Source of the DNA: an uncultured Bacilli bacterium
GTDB lineage: Bacteria; Bacillota_I; Bacilli_A; RF39; UBA660
DNA: 5,549 nt
Reading direction: 5' to 3'
Assembly (NCBI GenBank): GCA_944332375.1
Contig: CALVJU010000131.1
Coordinates: 1 to 5,549, forward strand
Part shown: in pieces, positions 1-5,549 of the stretch
Layout: each line of letters begins with the position of its first letter
How positions within the stretch are numbered: the first letter of the stretch is position 1
Notes under the pieces: generated by a model
The model's input: only the letters and a program-made list of their open reading frames with translations
What the model was told of the DNA's origin: nothing
Databases searched by the model: none
Position numbers and translations under genes: made by a program

Positions 1-1
1 A

Positions 2-1330
2 CACATCATTTTTGCTTTATTTGCAACAATTCTATGTGTTAATATGGCAATTTTGTTACCACCATTTCACGTCCCAGATGAGTTTTCACATTATATTAAA
101 GCCGCAAGTGTTTTTGATAGTGAAAATGTGTTAATGGTAGATAATAAGCCACGTTATGAATTATCAAGTGAAGATTATAATATATCTACTAAATATACTT
201 TTGCATTACATGATGCAAATTACAAGACTTCATTTAGAGAGTATTATGTAGATATGACAACAAATATTGATAGTGATGAAAGATTATCGGTTGGATTTGC
301 TAACACTTATTACTTGAATTCATTTGCATATTTACCAGATGCACTTGTAATTAAATTAGCTTCTTTCATGAATTCTCCAATTACATTAACAGCATTGTTA
401 TGTAGAGTCATGAATGCATTTATCTTTATTATTTGTGGATATTTTGCATTAAAAATCATTCCATGCTTTAAAAAATTGTACTTTTTAATGTTGTTATTTC
501 CAATAACAATTCAACAAGTGAGTGGTATATGTCAAGACAGTTTGACGTTAAGTGTTTTGTTTCTATTAATTGCAGTTATTTTAAATCAAGCGTATGGATC
601 GGAAAGAAAAGTTTCTAAAAAGAGTATTACGTTGATTTTGATATTAAGTATATTTTTAGGAATGTGTAAACCTGGTTATTTTGTTTTCCTAGGCTTAATG
701 TGGTTGATTCCGAATGAAAAATTTAGTTCTAGGAAAATTGCAATATTATTCAAGTTACTTCCACTTGTTCTGTGTATAGGATTGACCTTTGCGAAGTATT
801 TAACAACGACAACAATAGGTACAACAATTGAAGATGGAATGACAATCAAGTATGCATTATCCCATCCTTTGACAATTGTGAAGATATGTTTATCAACTAT
901 TTACCAGAGACTTTCTTTGGATTTGATAACAGGACAACTTAATTTATTTGGTTGGTCAACTATTTTTTACGATTATCTATTTTCATATATTATCTATTTT
1001 ATTTATACATTGTTAGTATTTTTTGATAATAAAGAAAAAAATGTTTTGGCAGTTAGAGATAGGATAATAATGATTGCGATTGCTGTTCTGTCATGGGGAA
1101 TTATATATGCTTCGGCAATGTTTAGCTTTAATATGACAACAATTCATTCTACAATTGTTGCAGGATTACAGTCAAGATATTTTATTCCAATGACAATTTT
1201 ATTTGCATTTGCTTTGTCGAATAATTTGGTAAAAATAAATATTAAAAGAAAAGAAATGTTGTATGCAATTGTAGTTATTGTGACTTTCGGAGTATCGTTT
1301 TTCACAATTATTAATGGTTTTTATCTATAA
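2..1330 (+). CDS. DUF2142 family polytopic membrane protein (5' partial)
   Basis: The reading frame is open from the window edge. The 14 codons before the first ATG (base 44) encode a hydrophobic stretch that continues into the first membrane helix, so the true start is upstream and the ATG at 44 is internal. About 442 residues are visible. Family marks (visible numbering): PPFHVPDE at 20-27 directly after helix 1, a long polar extracytoplasmic loop to about residue 105, YLPDAL at 110-115, CRVMN at 134-138, QDSLT at 178-182, KPGY at 223-226 and a late QSRYFIP near 390-396, with about ten further hydrophobic helices. This layout, with acidic residues in the first outer loop, resembles GT-C glycosyltransferases that use polyprenyl-phosphate sugars outside the membrane; the activity of DUF2142 proteins is, as far as I know, not well established. 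An intrinsic terminator overlaps its stop codon, so it ends its own transcription unit. It might modify the glycan made by the downstream genes. Family call confident, function inferred. Confidence 0.88.
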   Translation, partial: HIIFALFATILCVNMAILLPPFHVPDEFSHYIKAASVFDSENVLMVDNKPRYELSSEDYNISTKYTFALHDANYKTSFREYYVDMTTNIDSDERLSVGFANTYYLNSFAYLPDALVIKLASFMNSPITLTALLCRVMNAFIFIICGYFALKIIPCFKKLYFLMLLFPITIQQVSGICQDSLTLSVLFLLIAVILNQAYGSERKVSKKSITLILILSIFLGMCKPGYFVFLGLMWLIPNEKFSSRKIAILFKLLPLVLCIGLTFAKYLTTTTIGTTIEDGMTIKYALSHPLTIVKICLSTIYQRLSLDLITGQLNLFGWSTIFYDYLFSYIIYFIYTLLVFFDNKEKNVLAVRDRIIMIAIAVLSWGIIYASAMFSFNMTTIHSTIVAGLQSRYFIPMTILFAFALSNNLVKINIKRKEMLYAIVVIVTFGVSFFTIINGFYL

Positions 1331-1354
1331 ACAAGGTAAACAGCCTTGTTTTTT
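1329..1354 (+). terminator. Rho-independent terminator after the DUF2142 gene
   Basis: AAACAAGG (1329-1336) pairs perfectly with CCTTGTTT (1344-1351) around a 7-base loop, TAAACAG, whose outer T and G can add a wobble pair. The stem runs into six T residues (1349-1354). The first two stem bases belong to the TAA stop codon of the preceding gene. Two G-C pairs close the loop and a third G-C pair lies within the stem; the rest is A-T, so strength is probably moderate. It points forward only: the opposite strand has no comparable T-run. Confidence 0.85.
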
Positions 1355-1367
1355 CTATGAAAATTGG

Positions 1368-1396
1368 TTGATAAGTATCATTATTTATTATATAAT
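1368..1396 (+). promoter_or_regulatory. Sigma-A-type promoter for the glycosyltransferase operon
   Basis: A -35 box TTGATA (1368-1373, five of six consensus bases) and a perfect -10 box TATAAT (1391-1396) are separated by exactly 17 bases, the optimal spacing. There is no extended -10 TG. Transcription would be expected to begin near 1402-1404, about 10 bases before the ATG at 1413. The position, just downstream of a terminator and just before a coupled gene set, argues for a real promoter, although TATAAT-like strings are common in DNA this AT-rich. No clear operator or repeat is visible around it. Confidence 0.75.
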
Positions 1397-1402
1397 AAGT
1401 GT

Positions 1403-1408
1403 GGTGAT
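1403..1408 (+). promoter_or_regulatory. Ribosome binding site that fixes the GT2 start at 1413
   Basis: GGTGAT matches the 3' half of the AGGAGGTGAT consensus and lies 4 bases before the ATG at 1413, which puts its GG pair 8 bases from the start. The same GGTGA core at nearly the same distance precedes the genes starting at 2137 and 2491, so this looks like the usual signal of this genome. If the promoter call is right, the site lies at the very 5' end of the mRNA. Confidence 0.7.
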
Positions 1409-1412
1409 AAGA

Positions 1413-2144
1413 ATGAAGAAAGATAAGGTGTTATTTGTTATTCCCGCCTATAATGAGGAAGAAAATATTGAAAAAGTTTTAAAAGAAATAAAAAGGGATG
1501 TTCATTATGCAGATATACTTGTAATTAATGACTGTTCGAAAGACCATACGGAAGAGATTGTAAGAAAAAACAATGTTCATTGTATTTCAAATGTATTTAA
1601 CATGAGATATGCGATGGCAGTACAGACAGGAATCAAGTATGCGTGCGAAAATGGATATGATTATGTAATACAGTTTGATGCTGATGGACAACATGTTGCA
1701 AAAGAAGCTGAAAAGTTATACAAACATGCAAAAGAAACAAAATGTGATATTGTGATTGGTTCTCGTTATTTAAAGGATTTGGGTTATCCATGCCCATTCT
1801 TTAGAAGAGTAGGAACAAAACTTTTTGAAAAGATCATTAAAATTTTTTGTCATAAAAGAATTGCAGATCCTTTATCAGGATTTCAATGTTTAAATCGTCG
1901 TGTCATTGAAAGATATGCGAAAATGGGAAATTATCCGGAATTTCCGGATGCAAATTTAATTATTGAAATGTTGAGAAGTGGTTATACAGTGGAAGAGATT
2001 CCTGCAAAAATGCGATTGAGAGATGCAGGAGAGAGCATGCATGGTGGAATTATAAAGCCAATCAAATACATGATTCAAATGTTTTATAATATATTTTTCA
2101 TTTTAATTACTTGTCCAAAAAAGAAGGTGAAGACAGATGAATAA
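1413..2144 (+). CDS. GT2 glycosyltransferase, polyprenyl-phosphate sugar synthase type (DPM1/CsbB-like)
   Basis: A 243-residue GT-A fold enzyme that probably transfers a sugar from a nucleotide donor to undecaprenyl phosphate at the cytoplasmic membrane face. Visible motifs: PAYNEEENI at 11-19, VINDCSKDHT at 37-46 (usually NDGS.D.T), the acceptor-side segment 60-73 ending in AVQTG, metal-binding DADGQH at 89-94, GSRY at 116-119, DPLSGFQ at 152-158 and MRLRDAGESMH at 200-210. The C-terminus (about 214-234) is an amphipathic to hydrophobic stretch followed by a lysine-rich tail. It lacks the two clear C-terminal membrane helices of CsbB/GtrB-type enzymes. The ATG at 1413 is preferred over the in-frame ATG at 1314: the 33-residue extension would cross the terminator and promoter and lies outside the conserved domain. 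It overlaps the next gene, a DUF2304 protein, by 8 bases; this pairing is recurrent. Sugar identity cannot be read from sequence. Confidence 0.93.
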   Translation: MKKDKVLFVIPAYNEEENIEKVLKEIKRDVHYADILVINDCSKDHTEEIVRKNNVHCISNVFNMRYAMAVQTGIKYACENGYDYVIQFDADGQHVAKEAEKLYKHAKETKCDIVIGSRYLKDLGYPCPFFRRVGTKLFEKIIKIFCHKRIADPLSGFQCLNRRVIERYAKMGNYPEFPDANLIIEMLRSGYTVEEIPAKMRLRDAGESMHGGIIKPIKYMIQMFYNIFFILITCPKKKVKTDE

Positions 2145-2484
2145 CATTTATTTTATCATTATTGCTATATTTTGCATGATATTTGTTTTTGTTAATGTAA
2201 GAAAAAAGAAATTTTCTATTAGCGAAAGTTTTTGGTGGATGGTTGCATCTTTTGTAATGTTATTACTCGCAATCTTTCCATATTCTATTGATTATATAGC
2301 AAAATTAATTGGTGTAAATTATCCGCCATCATTGTTTTTTGTTCTTTGTATTATTTTCTTGGTTGCAATGATTTTTAGAAATAGTAAAAGAATTTCAGCG
2401 CAACAAGAAAAAATTATAGAGTTAGGTCAACAGGTTTCAATTTTAAAGGCAAAAGTTGAAGAAGATAAGAACTCAAAAAGGTGA
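2137..2484 (+). CDS. DUF2304 small membrane protein, likely partner of the upstream GT2
   Basis: A 115-residue protein with three hydrophobic helices at about 3-21, 32-50 and 65-81 and a charged, helical, possibly coiled-coil tail at 84-112. Basic clusters VRKKK (21-25) and RNSKR (80-85 region) place the loop after helix 1 and the tail in the cytoplasm, so the N-terminus faces outside. The paired-aromatic SFWW at 31-34, AIFPYS near 45-50, the LIGVNYPPS turn at 57-65 and the tail after the third helix match DUF2304 as I know it. Its start lies inside the end of the GT2 gene (8-base overlap) behind AAGGTGA at 2124-2130, so the two are probably translated together. A role as anchor, activator or lipid-sugar flippase partner for the GT2 is plausible but inferred. 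Family call is good; function unproven. Confidence 0.88.
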   Translation: MNNIYFIIIAIFCMIFVFVNVRKKKFSISESFWWMVASFVMLLLAIFPYSIDYIAKLIGVNYPPSLFFVLCIIFLVAMIFRNSKRISAQQEKIIELGQQVSILKAKVEEDKNSKR

Positions 2485-2485
2485 T
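2478..2485 (+). promoter_or_regulatory. Ribosome binding site containing the upstream stop codon; decides the flippase start
   Basis: AAGGTGAT contains the TGA stop (2482-2484) of the DUF2304 gene. It lies 5 bases before the ATG at 2491, the distance seen at neighbouring genes. The alternative TTG start at 2485 would overlap this site and have no usable ribosome binding site of its own, so the ATG at 2491 is the better choice. The arrangement suggests termination-reinitiation coupling between the two genes. Confidence 0.75.
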
Positions 2486-2490
2486 TGCTA

Positions 2491-3726
2491 ATGGATGTTA
2501 GTATAAACAAAAAGAAAGATTTTATCTGGAATGTTTTAGGGCTAACTATTAATGCATTTAATTCGCTTTTCTTTTTAATTATTGTTAATCGTATTAATGG
2601 AGAATTTGCAGGTGGTGTATTTACATATGCTTATTCCTTAATTTGTTTATTTTATATTATTGGATTATTCTATACGAGAACTTATCAAGTATCTGATGTT
2701 AGTGGTAAATATAAAAATAAAGATTACATTGTTAGCCGTGCTATATCATGTGTTATGATGTTTATTATAACAGTCATAACAGTAATGATATTTCAATATG
2801 ACACGACAAAATCTATTGTGATTATTTTGCTTTGTTTGTATAGGTTGATAGAGGCTTTTGCGGATGTTTTCTTAGGGATTCTTCAGAAAGAGGGATTCTT
2901 ATATAAGGCTGGATTCTCATTGTTCATAAAGGGAATAGTTGCTCTTATATTATTCATGATTGTTGATTATGTAACAAAAGACATGATTCTTTCTTGTGTT
3001 ACAATTGTATTTGTTAATTTGGTTTTATTTTTACTATACGATTTAAAAAACACAAGAAAATATATTGGCAAAGAATATAGTTTTCATAATGCCATTTCTA
3101 TTTTAAAAAATAGTTTTCCTGTTTTTGTATTTTCTTTTTTAAATATTTATTTAATAAATTCTACAAAATATATTTTGGATTTTGTTAGTGATGCTACATT
3201 ACAAAATATATACGGAATTATTTTAATGCCGGGAACGGTATTAAGTTTATGTGCACAGTATATTATTAATCCATATATCGTTCCATTAACGGATTTGTTT
3301 AAACGAAAAAAATATAATGAATTCAGGAGAACTCTTTTGAAAATTATAGCAGTAATATGTTTCCTTGGAATTTTATGCATTATAGGTGCTTATATTCTTG
3401 GAATACCTGTATTGAATCTTATATATGGTATTGAATTATCAAAATATAAAACGGATTTATTAATTATCATTTTAGGATCTATTTTTGTGGCATTAATTGC
3501 TGTTATATCATCCGGACTGACAATATTGAATAAAAATTATATACAGATGTACATTTATATTTTTAGTTCTATTTTGTCCACGGTGTTAGGAATCGTATTA
3601 ATCAATCAATTTAAAGTGTTGGGAGCATCTTTAACATATTTAATTGTGATGTTTGTGCAATTTATTATAACATATATATATTATAATAGATTTATCAAAA
3701 AAATAGAGGGAGTTAAGGTAAAATGA
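2491..3726 (+). CDS. Wzx-type oligosaccharide flippase (MVF/polysaccharide biosynthesis family)
   Basis: A 411-residue, highly hydrophobic protein with about 12 predicted membrane helices (roughly 10-34, 42-62, 84-103, 107-127, 142-160, 165-184, 208-225, 243-262, 282-303, 325-345, 352-372, 377-397). The N-terminus has the layout usual in Wzx proteins: a basic start (KKK), FIWN, then NRING-EFAGG at 33-42 and RTYQVSD at 63-69. Expected role: moving undecaprenyl-diphosphate-linked repeat units from the inner to the outer face of the membrane for later polymerisation. The length is at the short end of the usual 400-480. The start at 2491 is chosen over a TTG at 2485 because of the ribosome binding site. 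It overlaps glf by four bases (ATGA). Wzx proteins diverge strongly, so the class rests on helix pattern and context more than on catalytic motifs. The substrate is probably the Galf-containing unit implied by the next gene. Confidence 0.85.
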   Translation: MDVSINKKKDFIWNVLGLTINAFNSLFFLIIVNRINGEFAGGVFTYAYSLICLFYIIGLFYTRTYQVSDVSGKYKNKDYIVSRAISCVMMFIITVITVMIFQYDTTKSIVIILLCLYRLIEAFADVFLGILQKEGFLYKAGFSLFIKGIVALILFMIVDYVTKDMILSCVTIVFVNLVLFLLYDLKNTRKYIGKEYSFHNAISILKNSFPVFVFSFLNIYLINSTKYILDFVSDATLQNIYGIILMPGTVLSLCAQYIINPYIVPLTDLFKRKKYNEFRRTLLKIIAVICFLGILCIIGAYILGIPVLNLIYGIELSKYKTDLLIIILGSIFVALIAVISSGLTILNKNYIQMYIYIFSSILSTVLGIVLINQFKVLGASLTYLIVMFVQFIITYIYYNRFIKKIEGVKVK

Positions 3727-4886
3727 AATATGATGTAATTATTATTGGTGCAGGATTTGCGGGAAGTGTTCTAGCTCGTCAATTTGCAGAAGATAACAAA
3801 AAAGTATTAGTTGTTGAGAAAAGAGATCATATTGGTGGAAATATGTATGAAAAAACGATGGAAAATGGAGTGAGAGTTCATTTATATGGCCCACATATTT
3901 TTCACACCAATTCAAAAAAAGTATTAGACTATTTAAAACAATTTGCAGGATTTTTCTTTTATGAACATCGTGTAGTAGGATATATTGATGGAAACTTTGT
4001 ACCAATTCCATTTAACTTTAAATCTTTAGAAATTTTATTCGATGAAAAAGAAGCAAATGAAATTAAGGAGAAATTGTTAAAAGCTTATCCTGATACAAAA
4101 AAAGTTTCTATTCTAGATTTATTAGATAATCAAGATGAGACAATAAAACGTTTTGGACAATTTGTTTATGAAAAAGTATTTGTCCATTATACTGCAAAGC
4201 AATGGAATATTCCTATTGAAGAAGTAGATACTTCTGTTATTAATCGTGTTCCTGTTTTGTTGGGATATGATGATAGATATTTTCAAGACACTTATCAATA
4301 TATGCCAAAAAATGGTTATAATGAGATCTTTGAAAATATGTTGAATCATAAAAACATTGAAGTGAAATTATCTACTGATGCTAAAGAAGTAATCAGCGTT
4401 GATACAGAAACCAAGAAAATTTATTTTAACAAAGAAGAATATCAAGGGATTGTTATTTATAGTGGAGCACTGGATGAATTATTAAATTATAGTTATGGAC
4501 CATTAGATTATCGTTCTTTAAATTTAGTATTTGAAAATAAAGAAGAAAATTATTATCAACCAAATAGTGTTGTTAATTATCCAAATGATGAGAAATTTAC
4601 AAGAATCACAGAGTTTAAATATTTATCAAATCAAATTGTAAAAGATCATACGACAATTTTAAAAGAATATCCATTAACTTATGATTATAAAAATCCAGAT
4701 CATGTCCCATATTATGCAATATTTAATGAGAAAAATTTAAATTTATATCAGAAGTATTATGATAGTGTAAAAGAAATTCCTAATTTTTATTTATGTGGAA
4801 GATTAGCAGAATATAAATACTATAATATGGATGCAGTTGTTTTAAAAGCATTAGATTTGTATGAAGAGATTAAAGGAGTAAAATAA
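3723..4886 (+). CDS. glf: UDP-galactopyranose mutase
   Basis: A cytoplasmic FAD enzyme that interconverts UDP-galactopyranose and UDP-galactofuranose, the donor of Galf residues. The 387-residue length is typical of bacterial forms. Visible marks: dinucleotide-binding GAGFAG at 9-14, VVEKRDHIGGN at 30-40, LYGPHIFHT at 54-62, the substrate-lid segment YTAKQW at 156-161, R175, a GPLDYRSL stretch at 259-266, TRITEFKY at 293-300 with its conserved Arg, KEYP at 314-317, PYYAIFN at 329-335 and the C-terminal FAD-binding GRLAEYKYYNMD at 359-370. The flavin-side GR and the active-site Arg and Tyr residues all appear to be present, so the enzyme should be active. It starts within the flippase stop codon (ATGA overlap), behind GAGGG (3706-3710) and AAGG (3715-3718). 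Its presence says the glycan of this cluster probably contains galactofuranose. The next gene, a GT2, begins one base after its stop. Confidence 0.97.
   Translation: MKYDVIIIGAGFAGSVLARQFAEDNKKVLVVEKRDHIGGNMYEKTMENGVRVHLYGPHIFHTNSKKVLDYLKQFAGFFFYEHRVVGYIDGNFVPIPFNFKSLEILFDEKEANEIKEKLLKAYPDTKKVSILDLLDNQDETIKRFGQFVYEKVFVHYTAKQWNIPIEEVDTSVINRVPVLLGYDDRYFQDTYQYMPKNGYNEIFENMLNHKNIEVKLSTDAKEVISVDTETKKIYFNKEEYQGIVIYSGALDELLNYSYGPLDYRSLNLVFENKEENYYQPNSVVNYPNDEKFTRITEFKYLSNQIVKDHTTILKEYPLTYDYKNPDHVPYYAIFNEKNLNLYQKYYDSVKEIPNFYLCGRLAEYKYYNMDAVVLKALDLYEEIKGVK
4872..4878 (+). promoter_or_regulatory. Ribosome binding site for the terminal GT2, inside the end of glf
   Basis: AAAGGAG lies 9 bases before the ATG at 4888 and within the last codons of glf. 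Good match and spacing support the start call for the partial gene at the window end. Confidence 0.75.
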
Positions 4887-4887
4887 T

Positions 4888-5549
4888 ATGGCAAAGCAAA
4901 AAAAATTAAGTATCATTGTCCCTTGTTATAAAGTAGAAGAGTATTTACCAAGATGTCTTGATTCTTTAGTTCATCAGACATTAAAAGATATTGAGATCAT
5001 ATGTATCAATGATGGCTCTCCAGACCATTGTATTGATATTTTAAAAGAATATCAAAAGAAATATAAAGATAAAATTGTAATCATTGATAAAAAGAATGAA
5101 GGCGTTTGGAGAGGACGCAAAGACGGAATTCAAAAGGCAACTGGAGAATTTATCGGATTTGTTGATAGTGATGATTATGTAGATTTAACTTATGCGGAAA
5201 AATTATACAAAAAAGCAAAAAAAGAAAAAGCAGATATTGCAGTCTGTGGATTTGATAGAATTGATTTAGATACAGGAAAATTGTATTCTAGAGAAATGTG
5301 TAAGAAAGAAACAAAAGTCATCGATATTGAAGAAAATCCAGGAGGATTATTAGAATTAAATGGTGCTCCATGGAATAAAATTTATAAAGCAGAATTGTTA
5401 AAGAAACAAGCTGATTTAGAACATCCACCTAGAATTTTAGATGATATGATGTTTTTACTTTTGATTTATATTAATGCAAAGAAAGTTGTTTTCGTTAATG
5501 AAAGTCTTGTTTATTACATGGTAAGACAAGGATCTATTATTACAACTAT
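4888..5549 (+). CDS. GT2 family glycosyltransferase (3' partial)
   Basis: The frame is open from the ATG at 4888 to the window edge, giving 220 residues; the end lies outside. It is a GT-A fold enzyme that should add a sugar to the growing lipid-linked oligosaccharide in the cytoplasm. Motifs: LSIIVPCYKVEEYLPRCLDS at 7-26, CINDGSPDH at 39-47, metal-binding FVDSDDYVD at 91-99, NGAPWNKIYK at 158-167, DDMMF at 185-189 (position of the catalytic base, commonly ED) and YYMVRQGSI at 209-217. The stretch GVWRGRKDG at 72-80 replaces the usual GVSAARNxG. The N-terminal domain is complete. It follows glf by one base, so it belongs to the same operon, and a galactofuranosyl- or other sugar-transferase role is possible; donor and acceptor cannot be read from the sequence. 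It differs from the first GT2: there is no DADGQH motif and nothing points to a polyprenyl-phosphate acceptor. Confidence 0.93.
   Translation, partial: MAKQKKLSIIVPCYKVEEYLPRCLDSLVHQTLKDIEIICINDGSPDHCIDILKEYQKKYKDKIVIIDKKNEGVWRGRKDGIQKATGEFIGFVDSDDYVDLTYAEKLYKKAKKEKADIAVCGFDRIDLDTGKLYSREMCKKETKVIDIEENPGGLLELNGAPWNKIYKAELLKKQADLEHPPRILDDMMFLLLIYINAKKVVFVNESLVYYMVRQGSIITT

Noticed and set aside
44..46. ATG at 44 as the true start of the DUF2142 protein
   Set aside because: The frame is open upstream to the window edge and encodes hydrophobic residues that complete the first membrane helix. Starting at 44 would leave only five residues before the conserved PPFHVPDE motif.
1314..1412. N-terminal extension of the first GT2 from the ATG at 1314 (33 extra residues)
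   Set aside because: It would overlap the end of the DUF2142 gene, translate through the terminator hairpin and the promoter, and has no ribosome binding site. The conserved GT2 domain begins right after the ATG at 1413, which has a good GGTGAT site.
1933..1949. Perfect inverted repeat ATCCGGAA-T-TTCCGGAT inside the first GT2 gene
   Set aside because: A one-base centre cannot form a normal hairpin loop, although it could be a protein-binding palindrome. It encodes an ordinary YPEFPD stretch in a conserved part of the protein, and I see no second copy near a promoter, so codon content explains it.
3670..3690. AT-only run near the end of the flippase gene, resembling a promoter or microsatellite
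   Set aside because: It encodes part of the last membrane helix (ITYIYYNR). No -35 box at a suitable distance stands out, and such runs are common in this base composition.
3147..4349. Reverse-strand open frames at 3147-3380, 3742-4011 and 4122-4349
   Set aside because: They lie entirely opposite the flippase and glf coding frames, have no family motifs and no convincing ribosome binding sites, and are expected by chance opposite AT-rich genes.

Overview
The window is a stretch of a surface-polysaccharide gene cluster from a low-GC bacterium, most likely a member of the Bacillota (Firmicutes). The evidence is the very AT-rich sequence (roughly 30% GC by eye), AT-rich codons (AGA for Arg, TTA for Leu), strong GGTGA/AGGAG ribosome binding sites, and sigma-A-type promoter elements. 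Tryptophan is encoded by TGG and TGA works as a stop, so the code is standard and not that of the Mollicutes. I cannot name a genus. All six genes lie on the + strand, and no tRNA, rRNA, CRISPR array, insertion sequence or phage gene is visible.

Layout. Bases 2-1330 hold the 3' part of a gene for a large polytopic DUF2142 membrane protein; its start lies before the window. An intrinsic terminator (1329-1354) overlaps its stop codon, and a near-consensus promoter (TTGATA-17-TATAAT, 1368-1396) follows. From there five tightly packed genes run out of the window: a polyprenyl-phosphate-type GT2 glycosyltransferase (1413-2144), a small DUF2304 membrane protein (2137-2484), a Wzx-type flippase of the MVF superfamily (2491-3726), UDP-galactopyranose mutase Glf (3723-4886) and a second GT2 glycosyltransferase cut by the window end (4888-5549). 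Junctions are overlaps of 8 and 4 bases or gaps of 1 and 6 bases, which fits a single translationally coupled operon.

How the genes may work together. Glf makes UDP-galactofuranose, so the glycan probably contains Galf. The last GT2 would add a sugar to the lipid-linked repeat unit on the cytoplasmic side, and the flippase would move that unit across the membrane. The first three genes look like a separate module: a GT2 resembling dolichyl/undecaprenyl-phosphate sugar synthases, a small membrane partner with a cytoplasmic helical tail, and a multi-pass DUF2142 protein with GT-C-like traits. By analogy with three-component (CsbB/GtcA/YfhO-like) systems, they could add a side-chain sugar to the glycan outside the membrane. 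That is inference. The polymerase, the priming transferase and the ligase are not in the window.

The items most worth a second look are the terminator-promoter junction that splits the cluster, the DPM1/DPM3-like pairing of GT2 and DUF2304, and the possible DUF2142/GT2/DUF2304 glycan-decoration module.
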